Below the pieces are notes generated by a model, which saw only the letters and a program-made list of their open reading frames with translations, was not told the DNA's origin and made no database searches. The translations under genes were made by a program, and so were the position numbers. A DNA stretch of 64,000 bases from Coniferiporia sulphurascens (taxonomy: Eukaryota; Basidiomycota; Agaricomycetes; Hymenochaetales; Hymenochaetaceae): assembly GCA_002794785.1 (NCBI GenBank), contig NBBA01000007.1:1240001-1304000 (forward strand), written 5' to 3'. Shown here piece after piece: positions 45,091-56,898 of this stretch (positions within the stretch are counted from its first letter, which is position 1; every line of letters starts with the position of its first letter).

Positions 45091-46430
45091 GACTGGGTTT
45101 GTTTATTTTCCAGAACCCATGTAAACTAATCAATCCATCTCTAATTTTGCAATTTTGCAATTATGTATCATATTAGCCAAATAGAACTAAGTGCACACTG
45201 AAGCTAGTGTCAAGTGGCTGCTGTTTGAACCCCCTTTCAAAGGTCTTGTGCTGGCCTCTGGCAAAACAGCAGAGGCAGAAACTAGAATAGGGAGGGGGAC
45301 AATGCCAAGAATCTTGCTATTTGTGGGATTTGGAGGTGATGGGGGTGTGGGGGATGGCAGTAGTGAAGAGAAGAGTTTTTGCACATTGTTCAGCTTTTGT
45401 CAAATTGAGATATATAGACACTTGTTATGCAGATAGTAAGGTCATGCAAATAATGCTTTACAAGGTGTAAACTTCAGACAAATGACACTCACAATGGCAA
45501 GGGCCTAATGATTACTAGCTGTTCAAATCAGTGACAGGCAGGCTTATAAGTAATTTTGTTTAGTATATATGCATGCCTATAAAAGGGATGTTTGTAGATA
45601 TTTGTTTGTCATGTGACCAGCTTCTTTAAAAACCATTTCAGGGTCTTCTGCTTCTCTTATTCCTACCATCATCTTGCCATTTGCAGATATCCACAATTGG
45701 CATTTTGTGTTATGGATTACAAATCTCCTGGGTAATGAAGAGGGGGATGATAGGATCCTACTACCTTCCCTCTCCCATACACACCCATATATCACACTCA
45801 CCCCTATACTAATGGCTGAGTGTCATATTGCTGCAACAAAACAATTATCTCTCATAAGGCTTCTTGCATCTCATGTGTCAGATGACTTGCATGACCCTAA
45901 AGAGTACATATAAACACATTTTCATTCCTCCACTATGGCCTTGCTTGCAGGTAGCCTTGCCATAGTTTCATTTCTTCTCAATTTATCTCACTATGGCTTG
46001 CAGGTGGCCTTGCCATAATTTCACTTCTTCTCAGTTTATCTCATGTCCCATAATGTATGGAAAGCTGACTAATCTGTCCATTCAGCTAGTGTATACTCAA
46101 ATGTTCTACCAGCACAGGTAAGCACTCACTTTCTATTATTTCAGTTAATGTCTCCTTCTAATCCTAGCTTAAATTTAACTGCCAGGGCATAGGCTGCATC
46201 TGTTATACTTTTTTGGTGACCTTGTATACAGTACTCAGAATATTCTCTTTTCTTCCACACTGGCTGTGTAACTGGGTATTATTCTACATTATACTTATAT
46301 ATGATTAGATGATTTCCTGCTTGTTCTAGTATTCATTGCTAATAGATATGAGAAAACTGGTTCTGTACTGTCCAAGCAGTGGTTGTGATCACCCTGTAAA
46401 CTGGTCATTTGTGAGATTTCTGCAGGCCAG
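45091..46430. other. Right arm of the DNA transposon, no gene
   Basis: About 1.3 kb of AT-rich sequence. A short ORF at 45191-45436 has no conserved features and I do not support it. A degenerate tandem duplication of about 54 bp lies at 45932-46039 (both units contain GCAGGT-GCCTTGCCATA). Confidence 0.6.
45932..46039. repeat. Two-copy 54-bp tandem repeat
   Basis: Two adjacent units beginning CACTATGGC and containing GCCTTGCCATA and TTCACTTCTTCTC or its variant, ending TTTATCT. Unit two lacks five bases present in unit one. Confidence 0.7.
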
Positions 46431-46592
46431 AGATAGCCATAAATAGTCAAATATAGTCAGAAATAGCCAAAAATAGCTGGAAAATAGTCATAAATAGCTA
46501 GAAAATAGTTGAAAGCTGTCCAAAAATAGTTGAAAATAGCCAAAATAGTCAGAAAATAGTAGAAAATAGTTAGAAAATAGTGAAAAATAGTG
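46431..46592. repeat. AAATAG-rich subterminal array
   Basis: About sixteen irregularly spaced copies of AAATAG, as AAATAGTC, AAATAGCC and AAAATAGT, at 9-12 bp spacing. It lies inside the right palindrome array and is a likely protein-binding array of the transposon. Confidence 0.65.
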
Positions 46593-46698
46593 GAGAAAGG
46601 AGGCTATATAGCAATATATAGTACTATATAGGAAGGAGGGGCTACTATATAGTACTATAAAGGACTATATTGGACTAAGAAGGGCTGGATTAACCTAT

Positions 46699-46956
46699 TT
46701 ATTAAATAAATATAACGAAACGATATAAATAAACGGATGGTCATATGAACAACCATCTTACTAAGTGAATGATAATGCAATGATAATGCCATACGACAAG
46801 AGCTATGATAGTTATAGTATACGTAGCTCACGGTAGATGTATATAAGGAGAGCTGGTCTCTACCATGAAATACATTGGTTTATGCTGATAACCCACCTTT
46901 GCCTCAACCTCACCACTGCACCTCATCGTCTACCACAACGTGCATAGATTTTAAGA
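46699..46956 (+). repeat. Solo copia LTR in right arm of DNA transposon
   Basis: A 258-bp solo LTR with perfect CTATT duplications (46694-46698 and 46957-46961). It lies in the subterminal region, so it is younger than the transposon. Confidence 0.95.
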
Positions 46957-47002
46957 CTATTTTACCTATGGGCCCTATTTGCATTATATAGTGTTATATA
47001 GT

Positions 47003-47032
47003 ACTATATAGTATTTTTGGTTTTTCCTGATG
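47003..47032 (-). repeat. Right terminal inverted repeat
   Basis: It ends CCTGATG. Its reverse complement starts CATCAGGAAAAACC and continues into ACTATATAGTA, matching the left end. The next bases CAGGTTGACC resume LINE H ORF2. Confidence 0.85.
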
Positions 47033-48801
47033 CAGGTTGACCCCAACACCCTGATCCGCCCCTCAATCCCACTCAGATGGCTGGGGATATGGTGGGACCC
47101 GGGCCTCTCTTTCAAGCCCCATGTTGAGTGCATGCGCTCCAAGGGGCTCTCCACCCTCGCAGCACTCCGCATCTTAGGCAACACCCAACGCGGCATCTCG
47201 GCCCTCCTCCTCCATCGCCTATACACCTCCTGCATCTGCTCTGTCCTGTCCTGGGGCACACTGGTCTGGTATCATGGCTGCTGCCAAAAAACACTGGTAA
47301 ACTGCCTCCAGGCCGTCCAAAACACGGCCTGTCACTGGATCCTAGGCATCTTTAAAGATGCCTCCCCCCACTCCACTAATTTTCTTTGCTCCATTCCCCC
47401 TCTCTCTTTCTATTTCAAGTATATAAAGACCACCCATTCCCTGCGCCTTTGGCGCACCCCCCACTCTATTGGTCGGAAATTATTTAAAAACATAGCTAAT
47501 AGACCTTTCTCCCTTTCTCTGCAGGTCCAAGCCCCCCAGGTCCAACAGGTCCCTGCATACACGCATCCCCCATGGACGGACCCCCTGGCCTTCACCAAAG
47601 GCTGAGTCCACTTCACCACCCCTGTCACCCCGGTCAGTGCCGACACCCGCAAACAATTTGTGAGTGCCGCACAGGCCCTGGGCTCCACCCCACACATACA
47701 AGTATTCACAGATGGCTCACACATCGACAACAGGTCGGGCTCTGCCATCTGTGCAATGCTGGGCCCCACCTGCCTCCGGTCACGTCGACTGGAGTCCCCC
47801 AACTGCGCTACAGCCACGGATGCCGAGGAGTTCTCCCTTGCCACAGCCCCGGGGTGGGTAGCACGCCGCCTCCCGGTGCAACTGCATGTCGCATCAGACA
47901 TTTTCTTCTTGTCCGATTCACTGACTGCCCGCACCTTTTCCGAACATGGATGGCCGCCCCCAGCACCCACCTCCTTCACATCTGGAAAGCGGGTGTGGAG
48001 ACTCTGCTGGACTCGTACCCCCAGATCACTGTCCATTTCGTATGGTGCCCCGGTCACTCAGACATCCCCGGTAATGAATGGGCTGACACGGAAGCGAAAC
48101 TGGCGACAGAACTCCCTCCATCTGACCTCAAACCATCCACCTCCGCACTAAAAGAGGTTGCTGTTCGCACCCTCATGGAGCAGTGGACACTCTCGCTGGC
48201 CTGCCCCCTAGCCTCAACCACTGACAAATACTTGGCAGTTCACGGCCTCCCCTCTCATCGACCTAGAAAGCTGCTCATGCATTCAGTCGACCACCCACGC
48301 AATGAGCTATCTGCAGTTGCCCAGGTCCTCTGCCATGCCGGTCCCTACAGGGGATACTGGCTGAGTTTTGACTCAACCTACCGGTGCAGGCATGGCCTGA
48401 TCTCACACTGCAGGTGGCACAACCACCCTCCATGGCCTGCGCAGTCGACCACCCACATCCTCAGTGGCTGCAGCACTTTCCACTCATGGATACAACGTGT
48501 GTGGCCACCTCAGGACCCTCTCCCAGTCCACCACTCAGAGTGGGCTGCAGAAAACTGCCTCCCGGTTCTGCGCCGCTGGCTAAAGCTGATGGGGCACCTT
48601 AACCACCTCTCTGACCATGCCACAGGCGCCATAAGGCTATCCTTTGTCGCTATGGACCTAGATGGCCACCCAACTGACGAGGATATGGACTTGGACCTCC
48701 TATGGGAATACATGCATCGTATGCTTGGACCCCGGACTCGGGACTCAGACCCAGCCCTTTTGGAGCTATCAGGTACGCCCCCTCCCTTCCCATCTGATTA
48801 A
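47033..48801 (+). pseudogene. LINE H ORF2, right part (end of RT, RNase H)
   Basis: Continues from 28511 with VDPNTLIRPSIPLRWLGIWW. It runs through the thumb and linker (FLCSIPPLSFYFKYIKTTHS), then RNase H (QVFTDGSHIDNRSGSAIC, FLSDSLTA, HFVWCPGHSDIPGNEWAD) and the Cys/His tail, to TAA 48799-48801. A TGA at 47603 replaces Arg and an indel near 47,925 shifts frame inside RNase H. Confidence 0.9.
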
Positions 48802-49051
48802 CGCCCGTCTTTTGAATTCCTCTCAATACGTCTTGGCCAGCACTCTCGCTCTCCCTTTCCAGTTCTAAGCTTCTTACTTTAACCTGCCCTTACCCACGTG
48901 GTTTGTTTGTAGTGATATGTATTCCTCCTTCTCGCATTTCTTCCTACTAAATAGGGGCTCTACACACTATGGCACCCCTTGGGGAGCAGAGCCCCCGCCC
49001 AGTTTTGTGCGATGTGCAATGATGGGTGCCTCCATTGTTATGTAGTTAGGG

Positions 49052-49068
49052 CCCCCCCTTCGGGGGGG
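49052..49068 (+). other. LINE H 3' UTR hairpin (C7-TTC-G7)
   Basis: The same C7/G7 hairpin with a C(TTCG)G loop as in F, followed by the conserved GCAGCTTGTAATTATG and the poly-A tail. Confidence 0.8.
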
Positions 49069-49119
49069 CAGCTTGTAATTATGTAATACTGCAGGAATAA
49101 TTTAAAAAAAAAAAAAAAA

Positions 49120-50644
49120 GAATTGTCTTCTCAGTTCCTAGGCAGCCAGTCTCAGAGGATGTATGCAGCCACTATGTCGCCCAAGCCCAGGCTCTCTGCA
49201 CTGACTCCTCCCTGCAGGTGTTTACAGATGGCTCTCGCATCGGTAACGCCTCAGGCTCCACCATCTGCGGTATGAAGGGCGATCTTTGCATTACCTCCCT
49301 TTGACTCGCCTCCCCCACTTGCGCTACAGCAACAGATGACAGATGCCGAGATCTTCTCGCTGGCAACTGCCCCAGGCTGGGCCGCACACCAATTACAACA
49401 ACAACTGCCAGACATCCAGGAGATCTATTTCCTCTCCAACTCTCTGACAGCCCTCGGCCTCTTTCGCACTTGGCCCTCTGCATCGGGGGCCCAGCTCCTA
49501 CCTCTCTGGAAGGCGGGGGTCGAGACCCTTCTTGACTCATTTCCAAATCTGACTATTCATTTCCGATGGTGCCCGGGTCATGAAGCTATCCCCAGAAATG
49601 AATGGGGGGACTCCGAGGCGGAGCTAGCAACTGAGCTTCCCCCATCGACCCTAGCTCCCTCTATCTCCGCACTGAAGGAAGTGGCGACTCACACCCTATG
49701 TGAGCATTGGTCCCTACAGCTGGCCCGCCCCCTCGCCTCAACTGCAGACAAGTACCTCACAGTCACCGGCCCACCAACCTGCCGACCTCGGAAAATCCTC
49801 ACCGTCTCAGTCGACCACCCCCACTCGGAGCTCACTGCAGTGGTGCAGGTCCTCTGTCGTGCTGGTCCCTATGGGGGCTACTGGCTGAGCTTTGACTCAA
49901 CCTACCAACGTAGACATGGCCTGATCTCCCACTGCAGGTGGCACAACCACCCACCCTGGCCAGCACAGTCAACCTCCCATGTCCTCGGTGGCTGCGAAAC
50001 CTTCCAGCCTTGGATACGCTGTGTCTGGCCCAAGAGCGACCCCCTCCCTGTCCACCATACCAAATGGGCGGACAAAAACCACCTCCTGGTCTTAAGGCGC
50101 TGGCTCCACCTGACAGGCCACCTCAACTGGATGTCCAACCACACTGCAGGAGCTATTCGCCTTGCATTTGTGGCCATGGAACTGGACAGACTCCTGACCG
50201 ATAATAACCTCGACTTGGACACCCTCCAGGGCTATGTGCATAGGTTGCTTGGACCCAGCTCTCTTGGAGCTTTCAGGTACACTCCCACCATTTCCCTCTG
50301 ACTCTTGACTGCCCTTCGGATTCCATATCAGATTCTTCTATGGCACTTGCAGCCACTCCTTTCCTCTTCTAAGGGACTCTCTTTTCCTGATCTCGCTTTT
50401 GCCTGGTCTGGCTTTCTGTAGTTGCGATATGTATACCTCCCTCTCGCTTTCCTCTATTTTCCTCAATAGGGTGTGTAAGTACACTAGGCCTCCCTTGGGA
50501 GGCATGCACCCCGCCCAGTTTCGCTCGATGAGTGATGACGGGCACCTCAGTAGTTGGGTAGTTTACAGGCGGCCCCTTCAGGGCCACAGGTGTATTGCAT
50601 AGCTCAGTAGGAATTTAAAAATTTAAAAAATTTAAAAAAAAAAA
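49120..50644 (+). mobile_element. LINE copy I: RNase H and 3' end of a third subfamily
   Basis: A 5'-truncated element starting right after the tail of H. The coding part begins before RNase H (LQVFTDGSRIGNASG near 49213). It carries a TGA near 49,304 and an indel near 49,330, then is open to a stop at 50299-50301. Motifs: DAEIFSLATAPGW, FLSNSLTALGLF, HFRWCPGHEAIPRNEWGD. The 3' UTR differs from the other copies, but its hairpin (50571-50585) has the same TTCA loop with a GGCCCC/GGGCC stem. The tail is AAATTT-rich (50614-50644). Confidence 0.88.
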
Positions 50645-51128
50645 CCTTGACTTTGTAGTCACCCCCCACTTCGCCACCACCAAGGACCACCTGCCGATGC
50701 TTGACAGGTGCCCAGTGGTCTTTTCCTTCATCAACCCTGACAGCTCCATCCATGAGCACCTCCTCAAAAGGCCCCATGTCTGAATGTTCAGATCCACCCT
50801 CCGACTCTCAGTCCCACCAGTCCGCCCCACCCTCACCCAGTGTGAGCGGTGCCAGGGCCTCGGTCATGGAACCAAGGGCTGCCGAGCCCAACCTTGCTGC
50901 ACTGATTGCACAGGTGCCCATTTGACCCACAACCACAGCAAATTGTGCGCCCACTGTGCAACCGATGCAGTGCCCAAAGGCGACACATGTCTCCACCCCC
51001 GCCTCTGCAACAATTGCAAGGGCGACCACCCTGCCACCCTACCAGCCCGCCTGAAGAAGATGTGTTACTGCCAAATCGAAGAGGCCCTTGCCGCCGACCC
51101 CACTGACGACCAGATGGAGGAACTATGA
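50645..51128 (+). pseudogene. LINE J ORF1 C-terminus
   Basis: Open from about 50784 to the stop at 51126-51128, with CERCQGLGHGTKGC and CNNCKGDHPATLPAR (last Cys to Arg). A TGA at 50780-50782 replaces Trp in V-W-MF, an exception to the Arg pattern. The stop overlaps the ORF2 start by ATGA. Confidence 0.88.
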
Positions 51129-54100
51129 TAGAGACACTCTCTATCCTGCAGTGGAATGCCACCCGCTCACTAGTGGCAATACATTCCCTAATCCCTGTCC
51201 TTACAACTGACCCCTCCCCACTGCACCTAATTCTTATTCAGGAACCGCCCTGGTACCAAATAGGCCTGCAACCCTCACTCACCGACCTGACCGGCACCCC
51301 GGTCCTCAACATCCCCACCATCCCAGGCTATGTACCTGTTCTACCACCAGAGGTCTGCCCTTGGGTAGTCACATATGTATCAAGGGCCCTCCCTCCCACC
51401 TCATGGTCGATCCCTGGAGCCGCATCCCACAGCACCGATGTACTGACAGTGGAGGTACAATCCCAACTCACCCTGACCCCTCACCACTGTCCGACCACGC
51501 CATCCTGTGATGGTCACTGCCATTTCAGCCCCCCCCTCCTGTCCTAAAGACATGCTGGCTACTCCCAGCCGACAAGGAGGAATGGACCGACATCACCTTC
51601 CCTCTACTTGAAGAAGCCTTCCGCCTCCCGGGGCTCAACACCCAAGCCCTGGACATCAAAGCTAAAGTGGTCATCGACTCCATGGTCGCCACCCTCCAGC
51701 CATTCACCTGCCTCTCCAAGCCATTGAAAACAGAAGTCCCATGGTGGTCACCCCACTGCAAGACCCTCTTATCCGCCATCTCGACAGCCATCACCCCCCT
51801 CCAGTGTGCATCAGCGAGACAAGCCTTCAAAAGGGGCATCAGGACGGCCAAATGGCAGTTCTACGCCAACCAGGCATCAGAAGCGGACACCTCCAACATA
51901 TGGAACTGGGCCAAGCACGGCCTCGGCAACCGACCCACCCCTATCCCCTCGCTAAAACGGCGAGACGGCTCCTTCACTCAGATGGACAACGAGAAAGGTG
52001 AGCTCTTCCGTGAGACTTTCTTCATGCCCCCCCCACCCCAGGCAGCAGCCGACACCCTGCTACCACCAACTCAACCAGCTGCCCTGCCCATACTCCTATT
52101 GGAGCTTACGGGGGCACTGGCTGACACATCCAACTTGTTGGCTCCAGGCCTCTCAGGAATAGGCTACCACCCCCTGAAATGGGTGGTTGATACCTACCCA
52201 GACGAGATACTCACGCTTTTCAACGATTGCCTCCGCTTGGGGCACCACCCCGAGTGCTGGTGAGCAGCAAAAGTCATGATGCTCAGGAAGCCTAACAAGA
52301 AGGACCCATTCTCGCTGCATTCATACTGGCCCATCACCCTCAAGGAGACCTTAGGGAAACTCCTTGAAAAGATAATAGCTAACTGGCTCCAGTTCCTCGC
52401 CAACATGAGGGGATGGCTGCCACCCAACCAATATGGGGGGCGCCAAGGCCATTTGGTCTATGATGCTGCCCAACACCTTTTACAGATTGCGGAATGCACT
52501 CATGCAGAGAACCTTGTCTGCTCAGTCCTAGCAGTCAACATTCAGGGCTTTTTCGACTCAGTGCACCCCCAACTCCTCCACCGACAACTGTTGGACCTTG
52601 GTTGCACACCAGACATGGCCGACTGGTGTCTGTCCTTCATGACGGACCAGCAGGTTGCCATAGCCTTCGACGGCACCACCCTCCCTATGGCCCCTAAACC
52701 CGACTTCGGCACCCCCCAGGGATCGCCAGTATCCCCCATCTTGTCAACAATATTTGCGGGGGTGGTCCTCCGGCGCTTTCACCAAGCCGGCACCACTGCC
52801 CTGGCATATGTTGATGACCACTTACTCATTTGCATAGGTCCCTCAGTGGCATCCAACTGCTGCGCTCTTGCCTGCACCTACCACCAACTCGACACCCTCT
52901 TTGGCACCATTGGTCTCAACATTGAAGCTGCCAAGATGGAGTGCCTCCACTTCCACCCTCCTTGACAACACACTGGCTATGATGGCTGGGACACTGCTGG
53001 AGTTCAAGTCGACCCTAACACCCTGATCCGCCCCTCCATCCCACTGCGATGGCTGGGGATATGGTGGGATCCGGCCCTCTCCTTCAAGCCCCACGTCAAG
53101 TGCATGCGCTCCAAGGGGCTCTCCACCCTCACCGCCCTATGCATCTTAGGCAACACCCAATGCGGCATATCGGCCCTCCTCCTCTGCCACCTCTATACCT
53201 CCTGTGTCTGCTCCATCCTGTCATGGGGAGTGCCAGTGTGGTACCATGGCCACCACCAAAAAACACTGGTAAACCACCTCCAGGCTGTGCAAAACACAGC
53301 TTGTTGCTGGATCCTGGGCATCTTTAAGGGCGCCTCCCCCCACTCCACCAATTTCCTTTGCTCTGTTCCCCCTCTGTCCTTCTATTTCAAATATATAAAG
53401 ACTACCCATTCTCTGCGCCTTTGGCACACTCCCCACTCAATTGGCCGTAAACTATTTAAAAACATAGCTAACAGACCTTTCTCCCTTTCTCTGCAGGTCC
53501 AAGCCCCCCAGGTCCAACAGGTTCCTGCATACACGCATCCCCCATGGACAGACCCCCTGGCCTTCACCAAAGGCTGAGTCCACTTCACCACCCCTGTCAC
53601 CCCGGTCAGTGCCGACACCCGCAAACAATTTGTGAGTGCCATGTGGGCCCTGGGCTCCACCCCACACATACAAGTATTCACAGATGGCTCGCGCATCGAC
53701 AACAGGTCGGGCTCTGCCATCTGCACAATGCTGGGCCCCACCCATCTCCGGTCACGACGACTGGAGTCCCCCACCTGTGCCACTGCCATGGATGCTGAGG
53801 AGTTCTCCCTCACAACAGCCCCTGGCTGGGTAGCACGCCGCCTCCTGGCTCAGCTGCGTGTTGCATCAGATATCTTCTTTCTATCTGATTTGCTGACTGC
53901 ACTGCACCTCTTCCACATGTGGGCTGCTGCACCAGGTGCCCACCTCCTCCACATCTGGAAAGCGGGTGTGGAGACTCTGCTGGACTCGTACCCCCAGATC
54001 ACCGTTCACTTCGTATGGTGTCCTGGCCACTCAGACATCCCCAGAAATGAATGGGCTGACAGGGAAGCGAAAATGGCAACAGAGCTCTCACCATCCGACC

Positions 54101-54774
54101 TCAAACCATCCACCTCTGCTCTCAAAGAGGTTGCAGTCCGCACCCTCATGGACCACTGGACCTTCTCCCTAGCCCATCCCCTAGCCTCAACTGCCGACAA
54201 ATACTTGGCAGTACATGGCCTCCCTTCCTGGTGACCTAGAAAGCTGCTCATGCACTTGGTCAACCACCCCCGAAGCGAACTATCCACAGTCGCTCAGGTC
54301 TTCTGTCGTGCCAGTCCCTACGGGGGCTACTGGTTGAGCTTCGACTCAGCCTACCGGTGCAGGCACAGCCTGATCTCGCATTGCAGGTGGCACAACCACC
54401 TCCCCTGGCCTGCACAGTCGACTGCCCACATCCTTGGCGGCTGCAGCACCTTCCACTCATGGATACGATGTATATGCCCACCTCGGGACCCTCTCCCAGT
54501 CCACCACTCTGAGTGGGTGGATGAAAACCGACTCCCGGTTCTGCGCCATTGGCTGAAGCTGATGGGGCACCTTAACCACCTTTCCGACCATACCATGGGC
54601 ACTATCCGGCTTGCGTTTGCTGTGATGGACCTAGACGGCCACCCCACCAACGAGGATATGGACCTGGACCTCCTAAGGGACTACATGCGTTGTATGCTCG
54701 GACCCTGAACCCAGGACTCGGACCCGGCCCTCTTGGAGCTCTCAGGTACACTTCCTCCCTTCCCCCTCGAATAG
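51125..54774 (+). pseudogene. LINE J ORF2 with endonuclease deletion
   Basis: It starts MIETLSILQWNA. The endonuclease loses the segment between SQLTL and SDHAI at about 51475, which removes the GDFN motif. The reverse transcriptase is otherwise one frame, with LAVNIQGFFDSV (motif A Asp to Asn), TPQGSPVSPIL and ALAYVDDHLLI. RNase H has VFTDGSRIDNRSG and HFVWCPGHSDIPRNEWAD. TGA codons at 51507, 52963, 53575, 54232 and 54705 fall at Arg positions; TGA at 52261 replaces Trp. The ORF ends at TAG near 54,772. Confidence 0.9.
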
Positions 54775-55067
54775 CGACTGCCTTTCGAATTCCCTTGAAT
54801 ACGTCTCGGCCGGCGCTCTCGCCCTCCCTTTCCACTTCTAAGCTTCTTACTTTAACCTGCCCTCAACCGCTTGGTTTGTTCATAGCAATATGTATCCCTC
54901 CTTCTCCCTCCTTTCCTTCCAAATAGGGGCTCTTCACACTTCGGCACCCTTCAGGGAGCAGCGCCCCTGCCCAGTTTTGTGTGATGCGCGATGATGGACA
55001 CCTCCGTTGTTATGTAGTTAGGGCCCCCCCTTCGGGGGGGCAGCTTGTAATTATGTAATACTGCAGG

Positions 55068-55097
<30 letters not shown>

Positions 55098-55098
<1 letters not shown>

Positions 55099-56444
55099 TC
55101 CCAACTCACCCTCCAGGTGTGCAACTACTACAGCATGCACCCTCTGGACTGAGTGAACACCTCCCCTCAGTACCCAGGTGAGTCCTTTTTATTCTCACTC
55201 CCCTTGGTGCTAGCCACCACTCTACTTGTGGTGGGCGACATCAACTGTCGCCACCACATGTGGTCTGAACTCTCAGCCACACGGCAAGACGACTTGGGGG
55301 TGCAACCCCTTGATGACTTTTTCTATGGGCATGGCCTGGCGCCTGCCCACCTTCCTGACTCTGATTCACAGCCCGACGGAAACTGTCATTGGTGCCCCAT
55401 TGACATGATCTGGGCCCCACCTTCAGTCAACTCTGACTCTATTTTAGACTTGGCTACCTCCAACCCCTCCCTGCTGTCCGACCACACCATTCTATGGTGG
55501 TCACTGCCGTTTCGGCCCCCCCTCCTGTTCTAAAGACCTGCCAGCTGCTACCAGCCGACGAGGAGGAATGGACTAACATCACCTTCCCTCTCTTCGAAGC
55601 AGCCTTCCGACTCCTGGGGCTCGACACCCATGCCCTGGACATCAAAGCTAAGGTGGTCATCGACTCTATGGTTGCTGCCCTTCAGCCGTTCACCCGCCTC
55701 TCTAAGCTGTCGAAAATGGAAGTCCCATGGTGGTTGCCCCATTGCAAGACCCTCCTGGCCACTATCTCGACAGCCACCACCCCCCTCCAGTGATCATCAG
55801 CACAATGTGCCTTCAAAAGGGGCATTAGGACAGCCAAATAGTGGTTCTACACTGACCAGGCAGCAGAAGCGGATGCCTCCAACATCTGGAACTGGGCCAA
55901 ACACGGCCTCGGTAACCGACCCACTCCCATCCCCTCGCTTAAACGGTGAGACAGCTCCTTCACCCAGACAGACAACAAGAAAGGTGAGCTCTTTCGCGAA
56001 ACTTTCTTCATGCCCCCCCCCCACCCCAGGCAGTGGCCTCCACCCTGCTGCCACCAACTCAACCAGCTGCCCTGCCCATACTCCTTTCGGAGCTTACAGG
56101 GGCACTGGCCGATACATCCAACTTGTCAGCTCCAGGCCTCTCAGGAATAGGCTACTGCCCCCTGAAATGGGTGGTGGAAGCCTACCCCAATGAGATACTC
56201 ATGCTTTTCAATGACTGTCTGTGCTTGGGGCACCACCCCGAGTGCTGGCAGGCGGCAAAGGTGGTAATGCTTAGGAAGCCTAACAAAAAGGATCCCTTCT
56301 TGCCATCCTCATACCGGCCCATCACCCTCAAGGAGACCTTAGGGAAACTCCTCGAAAAGATTATAGCTAACTGGCTCCAGTTCCTCGCTAACATGTGGGG
56401 CTGGTTGCCACCTAACCAATATGGGGGGCATCAAGGCCATTTGG
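55098..56444 (+). pseudogene. LINE copy K: endonuclease-RT fragment, left part
   Basis: Begins in the endonuclease (SQLTLQVCNYY) directly after the tail of J and runs to NQYGGHQGHL in the reverse transcriptase, where LINE L inserted. It resumes at 63781 after the 14-bp duplication TCAAGGCCATTTGG (56431-56444). It is subfamily 1. In-frame stops include TGA near 55,150, at 55791 and near 55,947, plus one TAG near 55,838 where other copies have Trp, Arg or Gln. A lost C near 55,525 shifts the frame. Confidence 0.88.
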
Positions 56445-56898
56445 CATCCTTCTTGACCAGTAACCACCACCATCGACTAGTGCGGGCAGCTAAAACTCCC
56501 CCATGTTGAACCCCAGTGGATACAGGAATGCTCTACATTCGACTCGACCACCCCTCCCACCCCCCTCATCGGCCAGCACCAATGCCGACAGGGCCGCCAG
56601 GGCTGCTGCCAACTGGGTGGCCGCTGGCAATACCACCACCACACTACACAGCACAACCCCCACCCCCGCCCAAATTGATCCAGGCCTCCCGGCATCATCC
56701 CCAGATGCTCTCTGTCTCGCCCCGTCCCCAGTCATCGGAGTCTTGAACACTGAGTTCAATTGCACGTTCAAGCACATCAGCCACCCCCCCTCTGTAGGTT
56801 CCAACCCCCCCACCGGCTCCAACGAGTTCGGCGAGATGGAAGATATCCTCGAGAACCTGCACACCCCCTCGCCACCACTTACCCACAAGCGATCGTCC

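Larger units (their letters stand above)
28512..47032. mobile_element. 18.5-kb Plavaka-type DNA transposon with captured host gene fragments
   Basis: The element is inserted in LINE H ORF2. Its ends are inverted repeats starting CATCAGGAAAA, the flanking LINE joins perfectly on removal, and a 2-bp CA duplication is left. It encodes a Plavaka transposase (minus), an AT-hook/coiled-coil protein (minus) and a DUF6532-like protein (plus). Between 34.3 and 42.9 kb it carries fragments of at least eight unrelated host genes in both orientations. Both ends are rich in a TACTATATAGTA palindrome. Two solo copia LTRs inserted later. Short duplications are expected for CACTA-like DDE elements. Both main genes carry TGA codons at Arg positions, so this copy looks inactive. 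Confidence 0.9.
25198..49119 (+). mobile_element. LINE copy H (subfamily 1), split by 18.5-kb DNA transposon
   Basis: The left part (25198-28511) begins inside ORF1 immediately after the 5' end of EG. The right part (47033-49119) carries the remaining ORF2, the 3' UTR, the hairpin at 49052-49068 and a poly-A tail ending near 49119. Removing 28512-47032 and one CA rejoins ORF2 exactly, as judged against copies F and J. No 5' target duplication can be identified. Confidence 0.93.
50645..55097 (+). mobile_element. LINE copy J (subfamily 1), 5'-truncated
   Basis: It begins in the last third of ORF1, immediately after the tail of I, and ends in an (AAT)n tail at about 55068-55097. It contains the ORF1 C-terminus, almost all of ORF2 and the 3' UTR with a perfect hairpin (55024-55040). 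About 350 bp of the endonuclease domain are deleted at about 51475. Confidence 0.92.

Noticed and set aside
45191..45436. Small gene in the right transposon arm
   Set aside because: 81 codons with no recognisable motif or splice context in AT-rich repeat-bearing DNA.
46431..46592. CRISPR-like array from AAATAG repeats
   Set aside because: Repeats are 6-8 bp with 9-12 bp irregular spacing in a eukaryotic transposon arm; no CRISPR architecture.
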